Source: Hyalella azteca (Eukaryota; Arthropoda; Malacostraca; Amphipoda; Hyalellidae). Taken from it: a DNA stretch of 64,000 bases. Of this stretch, positions 41,801 to 53,800 are shown one piece after another. The stretch's first letter is position 1; every line of letters begins with the position of its first letter. The stretch covers positions 27,782 through 91,781 of the forward strand of contig NW_025944334.1 in NCBI RefSeq assembly GCF_000764305.2, written 5' to 3'. The translations under genes were made by a program, and so were the position numbers. Under the pieces are notes generated by a model. That model saw only the letters and a list, made by a program, of their open reading frames with translations. It did not search any database and was not told the origin of the DNA.

Positions 41801-44800
41801 AAATGAAGACAATTAAGCAAAGGACATTTGAATTCATTGAATTTCATTCAACCAAATTCCACCACTGAGGAAATTCAAATCAATGTTTTTTTACATACTA
41901 ATTTACGAAGTATTTTTAGCTCTTTGTCTACAGATTTTTCTATCTATCATCTTTTATTATATATTCTCTATATTTTATATGTGTACGTGAATGTAGTGTC
42001 AAGTATTGTTAAATATGCAATATGGCCTACAGATGGTTGGCAGAGACAGCTTCTCGACGCTGCTGACGCTAGCAGCTCTGCAGGAGAACGGCAACAACGC
42101 TGCAGCTGCTGCAAGTGCTGCGTCTGCAGGAGTCGCTGCAGCAGCAGCAGCAGCTGCAGCAGCAGCAGTATCAGCAGCAAACAGCACTGGATGCGTCCCC
42201 CTCCCCCCCTCGCTTGACCCCCACAGATCCCTCCCCGCCACCCCCACCACACCAACCTCCACAGGTCAGTTCAATACAAGCATCCACTCAGAAAAATCAA
42301 TGAGTCATTGTCCAAAAAATTAATTACTCCATACCCACAGCACGAGCAGATAGCGGACACTCAAACACCCTTTAGTCAGGCCAAACTGAGTCATGGTGAC
42401 TCACACTGGAGCAAAAAACGCATCGCTATCCTTATCTTGTCTCGCCTATTACCCTGAGTCTTTATAGATCTAAACATTAAATCCTCTAATTTATATCGTT
42501 TAATGCTTCATTGTAACTTTCCGTGTTATCATACGTTTTGCTTGTTGTTTGTTTTCTCACAACAGACGATTAAAAATTATTCTATCTCTTTGGCAATCCA
42601 TTCAACAATTTTCCTTCTTACTTTAAAGCCATTCATTATAATCACAACCATTCCATTATTATCACTGTCATTTCATTTATTATTGATGCCATTTCATTAT
42701 TTTATCTGTTCGACAATCCACATAATGATAAACCGTTTCATTTCACCGCCATATCCCGTTCCTGCTGTCGTACCGAATGCAAATTAAGGAAAATAAACAG
42801 AGTTCCACTACATGCTTCTCCTACGGGCCTTATCTGTTAAGAATGTATTAAAAAATACATATAATATCAATGACTATCAAATTTTAGTGTATAAATTTAT
42901 ATAAGAATGCCAAGAAAGATTGTGCTCAACGTTTATCTACGTAAACGAGGATAACATATCTTCAGTTATAAATAATAAACCGAACCATGCAGTTCAATAA
43001 ATTTGTTAAGGAATATTCATATTCCCGTAATGTAATTACTGCAATGACGAAAGGACCCGAATTGTAAGTAACATCGGCCACTGAAATGCTTTACCAAACC
43101 TAATTCTTACCTCAGTTGCAACCTTTTTGCTGCAAAGAGTTGCTCAAACACTCATTCCTACCAGAATTATAATTAAATTTTCCTCGTGAAGGGCTTTAGG
43201 TATAATTATTAAAGGGAAGCGTCATGACCTCCCGTGTTGCACAATTGTGGTGCCCGATGTAATTAGCGGCCCGACCCTCATGCCCAATGGGGCATGTGTG
43301 GCATCGCTTGTGTGGGCACAAGAAAAACACGCAATTCTCCCGCCACTGAGACATATGGGACCACCGCGCGTGCAACGCCTGCTCGGCTGAGCCGCTTCAT
43401 ATTGTAGTCGTTGCTTCATTTGTTGTCACCATCATGTGTGTATGGTGCTTCGTGGTGCTCGGTGCTTCATTTGTTCCACTGCTTCATCGGTGCCCAACGC
43501 TTTATTGTTTTCGGGGCTTCATTTGTTCCCATCTTCATATGTGCCCAACGCTTCGTTGCGTTCGGTGCTTCATTTATTCCCATCTTCATCTGTGCCCAAC
43601 GCTTTGTTATTTTCGGTGCTTAATTTGTTTCACTGCTTCATCTGTTCCCGATGCTTCGTTGTGCTCCGTGTTTTAATAGATTCCAATACTTTGTTTCATT
43701 TGATGCCACTGTAACTCCATTTCTCTCTTCTATTTTTGTTTCTTCTGCATAATTGATTCAACATTCCATGTGCCCCATTTTTATCATTTGTTAGCGAGAC
43801 CTTCAGTTCAAATTTTGTTGATTGTCAGTCCGCGCCTCACATTTGTTTCCTTCACTTAGGCGATGCCGGGCCCAGCTAGGCAGGTCGCTGCCCATGGGCC
43901 CGCCCGCTAAAACGAGCGCTTACTATTCATTCTCTTTACAGCTGTGACGCCGGGCCTATAGCTGGGCACGTCGCCGGGCCTAGCTGGTCCGCCTGTTCGC
44001 CCGTCAAAATTAGCGCTTAACATTCATACTCTTTACAGCTGTTACCCCGGGCCTAGCTAGGCAGGTCGCTGCCCATGGGCCCACTCACCCAAAGAAACGC
44101 TTGACATTTATTCTCTTTACAGCTGTGACGCCGGGCCTAGCTGGGCTGTCGCTCACGGGCCAGGGCTCGGCGGCAGGCATGTCGCTGCCCAGAGACCCGC
44201 TCGCCAAGACCAGCGTCGACTACACGCGCTACGTGAAGCGCTTCTCGTCGGCGCTCGAGTGCGGCGCCCCCGCCTGTCGGGAGCTCAACCAAAGGTAAGG
44301 GCGCCTCCTCTCGTCTCGCAAAATGACGTTCATTTGCTTTGGAGTTGGTGACGCTCTTTATAGTCGGTTGCATCGAGCGATCTTAATGGCAATTAAAATT
44401 ATTAATCTTCCTGTTTGCACTAGATCATTAAAAAGCCTAATTTTCAAGTGAGCGCAAACCGGCTTTTTGAAGTATTAAGCATACATAGTTTATTATGCAA
44501 AATTCAGTGTTCATTGTTCGAAAATTTCGTTTTTACGTTAAACTCTTTATTTTTTGTTTCAATTAATGCTTTAATATGTCTATATAAAATAACGTAGGAC
44601 ATTTCTTCACTTACTAGGTCTCATAGATAGATAGATTTGATAGCTCATCTACTCGCTAGAAGGGACTAACTTTACTCGTGGTTCTCACCTTAGAGTATTA
44701 CTTAGTGTAACAGTGCTAAAACCTTGCAAACGAATAACGTTATAATTTCCAAAATTAAAGAGGCAATTCAAATGTGTGTGAGTTCATCGCAGAATATTCT

Positions 44801-47800
44801 AAAGTAGTTACGTAGATTAAATAGTTATAACGAGCCACACACTTAAAAACTTGAATTTCACTTCCAGAATCGCATTTCTGGCATTTACCAAAAATGAATT
44901 TACCTACGGTGCATTTTCCTTAGGCAATATCACTATCTAAATCTTCGCTTGTAAATTGAAATCAAAATGAACATTTTAAAATAATGTCAAATCACATGAA
45001 ACCTTTTTTGTCAAGCGCCATAATGTAAGACGTTTAATATATCATGTGGCTGGGTTTTGGTGTACATGAGTGCCTTAATAATGGGCCTGTCGTCGCCTCC
45101 TAACATGAATGACGGCTACTTGAGTATAATTGACGAGCCGAGGGCGTTAATGGGTGCCAAGGGAAGGTATAGAGGCGCTTCTAAGCGTCGTAGGCATTTT
45201 AGCGAACGTTGCCACAATTCGTCATAAGCCTTGCGACTGACGGACGTCCTGTCATTTTTCACCAAAGCAGGGAGCATTTCCACTGCCTCGAGTGCACCAA
45301 CAAAATCTTCAGCAAGAAGGAGGAAATGATCAGGCACTTCAAGTGGCACAAGAAGAGAGACGAGAGCTTGCAGCATGGCTTCATGCGTTATTCTCCCACT
45401 GATGATTGCTCCGACAGGTTCGCCGCCTGCTCGCACAACCGCAAGCAGACACATTATCACTGCCTTAAAGTACGTTAAAGAATGAAACGTTTACTCTAAT
45501 GTAACTTTCTCGTTTTTTTTTAAACTTTTGTGCAACAATATTTTAAATGTTTTTATTTTTCAGCAATATTCTTAGTATTCACGAGAATTTGTCACATGAT
45601 GATTTTTATCGGTAACAGATTTTAATATTCGTTTTTTTTTATGTGATATTTACTTTGTTTATTTTGTATGATAATTTTGTGATATTTATCGATGATATTT
45701 TTTGTTAATTTCGCGTACCGCTTCTTGAACAATATCGAGATTCGAAGCTATCATATTCTTACTAAGACCGTTTACAACTTAACCTCAGGAGGGATGCGAC
45801 AAGGTCTACATCAGCACATCAGACGTTCAGATGCACGCCAACTACCATCGTAAAGACTCAGCCATCATGCAGGAAGGCTTCCAGCGCTTCAGGGCGTCTG
45901 AAGATTGTGCTCAAGTGGACTGTACTTACAGTGGACAGCGCACTACGCACTTCCACTGCATGCGCGACAACTGTAACTTTACATTCAAGAACAAGGCTGA
46001 TATGGGTGAGTTGAGGATGGTGCATTTTTGCCTTTCCTTCCTGGGATGTTTTATGTGTTACGATTTCAGTGTCATTAGACGGTAAAACGATCAATGTAAC
46101 GTCTTTTATCGTCTCTAGTTGTTACCAGTATTTTCCCCTGTTTACGTGGCCAAGTACGAACTGATGTTCAAAATAACCATCGTGTCATCGTTTCTCGATT
46201 ACTCATTACTGATTAACGAAGATAAGTGGGGCATGGGGCACAGTGAACATGGGGGGATGGTGTGAACCGTAAGTTATTTATGTATTAAAGGATTTTCTTT
46301 AACAATAAATCAGGGTAGTAATGGCACATTAGTTAGTGCTTTGATTGACCTAGAAGAGAGAGGTGTCGTGTCTTTGTAATATAAAAAAATTTTACGTGTC
46401 CAACCCAACTTTCGTGGGAATATTGAAACATCAAAGAATATTGCCTTCAACAAAAATTGCCTTCAACTAAATACAAAATAATTGCCTTCAACTAAACTTC
46501 CATTATTGCCTTCAGCTAAAATTTTGGTACCCAACTTTCCCTTACTCTTTGCTTCATCTTGCGTGTAATTCATGACAACGGCTTTTTTTTTAGGTATTCT
46601 AGATTTAGATTATTAAATAATTTTTCATTATATATCATAATGATTATGTTACAGAGAAACACAAAACATATCACGTCAAGGACGAACAGCTCACCAAAGA
46701 CGGCTTTAAGAAGTTCATGAAGCAGGAGGACTGTCCGTTCGATGGCTGCAAGTTCTCGCGCGTTGTCAACCACATTCACTGCATCAGGCCAGACTGTAAC
46801 TACGTCCTTCACTCGTCTAACCAAATATTCGCTCACAAGGTGAGGCTTTCAACATAAGATCAAAATTATCGATGACAAAAATAAATTTTAAAAGAAAGTA
46901 GAATTCATATCTGTCAATTGATTATAAAAATATTTGTAATTTCGCCGAGAGTTAAGTAAGCTTATGCTCAGACCAATGTGGGAAAATCGTCCTGAACTGA
47001 GACTGATATTAAAACTTATCTTTATCAGAGCTGCCACGAATCAGAGCAATGAGAGTGACACTGTGACCTATAATCACATGTACAGAACTTGGAGGAATTT
47101 ATACCTAACTTCTTAATCATCTGCCACACTAAAATTTTGTGTCGCGCGCATTTTATGTGATCAAACTTCTAATTTTGAAACCATGTTGCGTTTGAGACGT
47201 TCATCAATTCGGTAATAACTTGAAAAGAAATAGATGCTGGCAAGAGTTTATTTTTAGAATGGGATTTTATCAAATTGAAAAGTAACTAAATTGAAGTCTG
47301 AGAATTCACCCTTAAAATAAAAACATTGATTCAAAAGTAATGATAAAATAAGGTTAGTAATGCAAGCGAATAATACTGCATAGATAAATTTTGAAACTAA
47401 CGTATGTACAACTCACTCGCAGCGGAAACATGAGCGGCAAGACCACGACCAGAACTACCGGAGGTACCGTCTAGCGCAGACCATGCTTGGTATACATGAT
47501 ACCCACCCAGCCCTCAACCCTCTGTTGCATGAGGCTCTTCGGCCCATGACAGGACTACCTCCACCCATGCTCTCCATGGGCCAGGAGTTGCGATCGGATG
47601 ATTCTTCTTCCCCAACTGTTACCCAAACTATTGGGGTGCCACCTGCCAACCCCATGCAACGGCCTTCCCCGTTTCTGATGGGTGGCTTTCCTCCACCAAC
47701 TGTGATGGACCCAAACCACCCGTTGGCTAGGTTCCTTGGGGTCATTCCCCCGACCAGCCACCCTTACTTCCCGGGGGGATCAGCAGCAAGTTCAACATCC

Positions 47801-50800
47801 ACTCCCACCAGCTCTTCGGGCCCTTCCTCCCCCGTTGACCTAACCACCGTCACAGATGACAAGACCTGGCAGAGGTATATGTGTCTGGTAGGTCGCGATG
47901 ACCCATGCCACTGCGAGGCGGCGGGTACTGAGCACTGGCACTGCGAGGACTGCGATCTGGTCTACAGTTCGTTGGACATCGCCAAAGATCACGGCAGGGC
48001 GCACGAGCAGCTTGCGTTGGTCACTGAAGAACAGTTTCATCGCGTCATGCCCGGGGATCTTACCCGCCCGTGCCCACACCACTGCCCACTACAGGACAGA
48101 TCTGAGCACTTCCACTGTAAAATGGTTAGTAGATATTTCCGTCACTAGTCGAAGCTTTTATTATTTAGATAAAAGTTTTTATTATATTTTTGTATCACAA
48201 GTTTGTAAACATATTATATATATTTATGAATTGCGGATGTTTGAATCGAAAATAAATTTTTGAACATTTTCATTACAAATGAGATCTCCAATATTTTTTT
48301 GCTTATGCACTATTTTATTTCTGCATAATGTCTCATGGTATTTCCCAGAGAGACCGAGTCCTATAAACTCAATTAATTTTACTCTGTGTTTACTCTAATG
48401 CCTTGCGTCCTATCATACCTGCTATAAAGGCAAGCAAATTACATTCATCGATGCAGGTATTACATCATTGAAATGAATGTATTCGTTGCATTCACATCGT
48501 TATTGGAAATATTTATACTATTTTATTGCTCCGTGAGCATAATTTAACACGACGTAATGTGTCGGCACAGGACGGCTGCTCGGAACTCTTCACGTTATCG
48601 GACAAGTCGTTCCGCCGTCTGGAGCACAGCCGCATGCACGACTACGCGCGTCAGATGACACACGCGCTCCCCGCCAGCTCGCCCTCCACTCACGTCTACA
48701 GCGGCGTCGCCTCCGTCACCTCCATTGACTCCATGTTCAAGAGGAAGCGTGGCAGGCCGCCCAAGAACCGGATTGTCGAGGTGACTCTCATTCCACGCTT
48801 ACAAGAATAATTAATTCCTGTTTTTGATAAACTTAATATCAACGTTAAGTTTTATGCAGATAGTTTTACAGTATCATAGGCAATATAGAGTAATGACTTT
48901 CAGCCCACGCTAAAAAAGACAATTTGAGGCCAAGTTTACTTTTATTTGAATAATTTGATAGCTTTTTGGCTAATGATATGTCATCTCGGGTTCTCAATTT
49001 TTTTTTTTCCTCAGAACTGAGTGAATTTTTGCAAAAAATAATGTTTCTGAATCTAAGTAATATATCAGCAAGAATTTATCATGAATTTCGAATTGATCGG
49101 CCATTTAATACAGTTATTTCTTAATTCTTCTTGAATGGTATGAGCGAGCGTTGTACGCATGCATGGGCACTTGGTGAATTTAGATCCTGATTTAAAAAGT
49201 TTCTCGGAAAAAAGGTTGATCAAAAACATTAAAGAGAGCTTAGATGTATCTCATGAGTACCTCAAATTTGTATTAATGTTCTCTCGATTTTCTCCCACAG
49301 GTTTGGAATGATTGTGTAAGTGTACTTTTTGCTGTTTATTCACCGCAGAACTTAACAAACTAAATTGCTTCATAACCCACTAATGATCTTTTTTATGCTT
49401 GTCGCAAACCATGTAAGTTTATTCAATCGAATAGCTGGTGCAATAACACTAGAACCAATGCATCCATCTAATTTTCGTTATATTAATAAATAACAAATGT
49501 TGTTGCACTCTGTTTCATTGATCTCAACCGCCATCCAAAAATAAAAGCTTTAAATTGCAAACCTCTCAGGTGACAACGAGTGGGGGTCTCATCGTCATTA
49601 ACATTTACGAATAAAAATATTTCAATAATGAAATTAATTACTGATTAATGAATTGATAGTGAATGCCTTATATTACTAATTGATACGAACATCCCACGTA
49701 TTGCCCAATGTATGCATCCATAAATGAGTAATTTAACCCGTAACTCGAAATTTTTTGTAATAACAGCTGCGCATGGATAGCTTTATTCAAATATTTGTAA
49801 TCGCTCGGATATTCGTAATTCAGGAGCATAGTGAATAATTATGCAATTATAACATTCCATTGTGATACAGCATTTATTTCCTCTCCCCACCAACAACCCC
49901 CCTGATATTGTATTCAGTCCTTTCAGTTTATATAATTGCCACGTTTATACAGTATAACTGCCAGAACACTTCTACTCTTGTGCCTAATCATTTTACCGAT
50001 TCAAAAGGAAGAAGCATGATGAAAGAAAATAAAATGTTAAAAATATATTAAGATAAATGCCTTTTTCGGAACTATTTCCACCGTAGAAGTATTTTGATAT
50101 AGCAATTAATTCAATCAAACATATATTCGTACGGTTAATATTGTCCCCTGCTTTTTCTTCAGTTACCGGGATCCAGCAACCACGACACTCCTCCTGCCAT
50201 CTTCACCAGCTTCAAACTACCAAAGAGTTCTCCTCCTCCTCACTGCCTGTCTTCCCACCTTCCCACCTCCATGTCTGGTCCCCCACACTCCATGATCACC
50301 AGCTTGGGGAATGTAGCTACCACTCCGTTGGCTCACCTGGCGCAGCTCGGTAGAGAAATGGCTGAGTCTCCCCCCACACCCACAGCTGTAACCGCCAGCA
50401 GCTCAGGAAATTCCTCAGGTCTTCAGTCACCGCGACCAAGCCTTAACATGCTACCCCTCACCGGCATGATTGTGTGCAACCCTCCCCAACCTCAGGTGAA
50501 GGCACACTAAATGAATGCAGCAGCCAATTTTCAGTTTCTCCAATGTCCTAAGAGATGAAAAATATATATTTTGAAATGATTTCAATGCAAGGAATTTCGT
50601 TGTATTTTTTTAACTCCACTCATACAACGCCACTGAGTTTTCTGCGCCTATACAATCTCAACCGTTGTGTTAAACTGACGGCGTAAAAAAATTTATTCCA
50701 GATTTAATAGGTAGAAATTACCTAACAAATCATTTTCTGCTGCAGGGCGAAGAAATAGACGGGTTCACGTTCTGGCAAGAAGGCAGTCCGTGTCCCGACC

Positions 50801-53800
50801 AACTCTGCCCTCTGCTGTCAAGGCGACACTATCACTGCAGTCACCCCCGCTGTCTGTACGTCACCAGCAGCGTCGAAGTCCTGCCGCTGCACACAAGGTA
50901 CGATCAGTGTGCACGATCCACAGGGACGATCCTACGATGCTATAGACATCAGTGTTGTCCATAGACCATAGGTACGATCATATGCGGCTATAGACATCAG
51001 TGTTGTGCATATGTACAATCATATACGGCTATAGATATTAGTGTTGTCCATAGCCACAATGTCGTTTAGAAAGCATTGGTGATTATGAACTGAGTGTATG
51101 GTGTTGCATTCAAATTATTTATGCTGTATTGACGCGAAGTGGTCCGGTAACATCTCAACCAGATATCTAGTAGAGTTGTACTATATCCATAAATGTATCA
51201 CTGTTTCAGGACCATGTCATACTCAAGGCTCTCTACACTTACACGCACTTTCACTCATTTCAATCAAAATGTAAATTTTCATTATTCATTTTCTTCTCCA
51301 GGAATTACCACGAAACGACCCACATTCCCGAAGGCTTCCTATCCATCGACAAGGGAATTGACTGTCGCCTACCTTCATGCCAAAGGTGAGCCAATTAATA
51401 TGTATAACGAATTTACGGTTATTATACTGATCATACGAATGCTTCTTCATTTTGCGTTTGGTTGAGAGTAATAGAAATTGATTGAATAGTTATTATAACT
51501 TGTTTTTATTATAGTTTTTGTATTCGATAATATTGCCTTGTGTACTGATGTGGATTGTCAAGTTATTAAATTGAGCGAGTGTGTCCATGACTATAAAATT
51601 ATTATGATCAGCTCTTGAGCTAATAATGGCGGCTTTTGCCCGAGACAAGCTTCAAATTTTCACTGGGGATAGAAATATTCATGCTGCCAATTCAGAGAGG
51701 AAGTAATGGTACCATAACCCATGTAATTCTAGTCCAACTCTGCATACGTTCCTGTCCTACAGCAATCAAGTACTGAAGCATTTTCACTGCACGCGCTGCG
51801 GCTACTCTTTCGTGAACTACCAAGCCCTAGAGCCTCACCACGACAAGCACTTGCAGGAAGACCAGGATTCTGCTCTTTCATCTTCCATGGAGCAGCCCTT
51901 CACCTCCAAAGCTCGTTCCCACAGCCCCATGGAGGCACCACCGGCATGTAGCCTCTCCGCATCCGAGAGTCCACTCAAAAGCCAAGGTATCAGAATGCTT
52001 TGGTCGCGAATACGACGCTAATCGATTATTACCAACTCTTAAAAAAGATTATTTCAAATATTACGCTGTACATTAGCGAGTTATATCATGTGTGTTATAT
52101 ATGTATAATATTATATTTTTTTGTAAGTATGTAGCCGAACGTTAACTTCCTTGAAATTCCTAATCCCACGGAATCATGTGTCTAAATTTCACGGAATCGT
52201 CCTGCCTTTGATTTCTTCTAGTTATTCGATAACAAACAGATCTAATTCTACTCCGAGAACACATCGTAGGATAAATGGATGCGTTGGTGACGTTGAAGAC
52301 AGACAACACTGACGTTCAGATCTCTCTCCTCCAGTTGTGAAGTCTTCGGGGATTTTCTACCCTCTATCCCCATTCCCCAACCTACCGCAAGGAGGGGCCC
52401 GGACCTCTACTCCTCGAAGTGAACCAGGAGCTCTCGTGATGGCCATTCCTCCGTCCTCAACCCGATCTTACACTCTACCGTCCTTCACCCTGCCTGTGTC
52501 CAGTAGCTTTACGATTACTTCTTCCCCTAGAATATCGCAAGTCCCACCGTCGACGCCACCTCTGTTGTCGGATAACAGCGGTGAGTCGCCATCCATGGTC
52601 AAAGTCTCTATGCATCTCACGCAGAGTTCGTCCCATAACAACAGTGAAGAGAATGCAGACAGTTCTTGTGGTCAGAATAACGAGTCATGCGGTGGCGATT
52701 CTTTCAATCCTACGACTATCACACCCGAAAAACTCCTTCCCGAACACCATCCTCAATACAGCGGTGAAATTTTATGTGGCCGTCCCTTCTGTAAGTTGAA
52801 GAAAAGGGAGCACTACCACTGTCAATTATGTAACCAGGCATTTAGTGAGCAAGAAAAGCTGGGCCCTCATCTCCAGAAACACATGTCGGGGTCTGGATTC
52901 GTTGGAAAAGAAGAAGAGGAAGAGGAAGAAGCTATGGAAAGTGACGATGATAGACCTAGTCATTCTCCTAATAATATTAGTGATAGACCACCTAGTCCAA
53001 AAAGCCCTGAAATAAGTTCCTCACAAACCTGTCACCCTCCACCATTTTCCATAGGCATCAGCTCTTCTCAAGCGTCTCAATTTCCGAACGCTCACATGTA
53101 TACTCAGGCTGGCTTCCCGGGGCTGCCATCCCCTTTTGCTCATCCTTTGGGAATGGCGGGTTTATTCCCTCCTGGTTCTCTACCTCGGCTCCTGCCCCCA
53201 TCTGTTTGGCCTGGAGTTCATCCTGCACTTGCAGCCATGGCACACCCCGCTTTAATGATGGGTGTGCCACGCCCTCCTGCGCACCTCCCTCCTCTGCCAA
53301 CTTCTGAAGCACAATCTGGGCTAGGTCCTCCTGGAATGGCTCATCCGTCCTCGCTAAGTAGTCCCCGAGATATGGGAACACTTCTACCTCCGTCTCTAGG
53401 TACCTCGCCTCATTTGGCATTGTTGGGCAAGCGAGTTGGGACTGATGACTTCGCAGCTCAAGAATCTAAGAAAATACGACCATCGTGTCAATCGGTGCGC
53501 ATGATGAAAGATGAACCAGTTCCTGAGGGCTACTACAGATTTAGGTAAGTACCGCTCCCATCGGTGTAATCATGTTTCTATGAAAAATCCGAGAATGCTA
53601 TATGCGGATCTACTAGTTACGTAGACTAGTGCAAATCGGTCTCAGATGTGCTTAGAATAATTAATTAGCATTCATGTAAATCCGATTGTAATAATCCAAA
53701 TTGATTGCCATTATCAATCCATTTCCATTTTAAAAAGAGCATAATATTCATACCTGACATCTTTTGATTGGTCCCAGAACATCGTATTGCAGATATAAGG

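Larger units (their letters stand above)
42265..44122 (+). other. castor intron 3 with repeats
   Basis: Runs from GTCAGT to TCTCTTTACAG. It contains a roughly 50-bp minisatellite (43434-43690) and, next to exon 4, tandem decayed copies of the exon 4 acceptor and exon start (43858-44122). No other exon seen. Confidence 0.8.

Noticed and set aside
43411..43714. Cys/Phe-rich plus-strand frames in castor intron 3
   Set aside because: All three frames are open because of a roughly 50-bp minisatellite; not exons.
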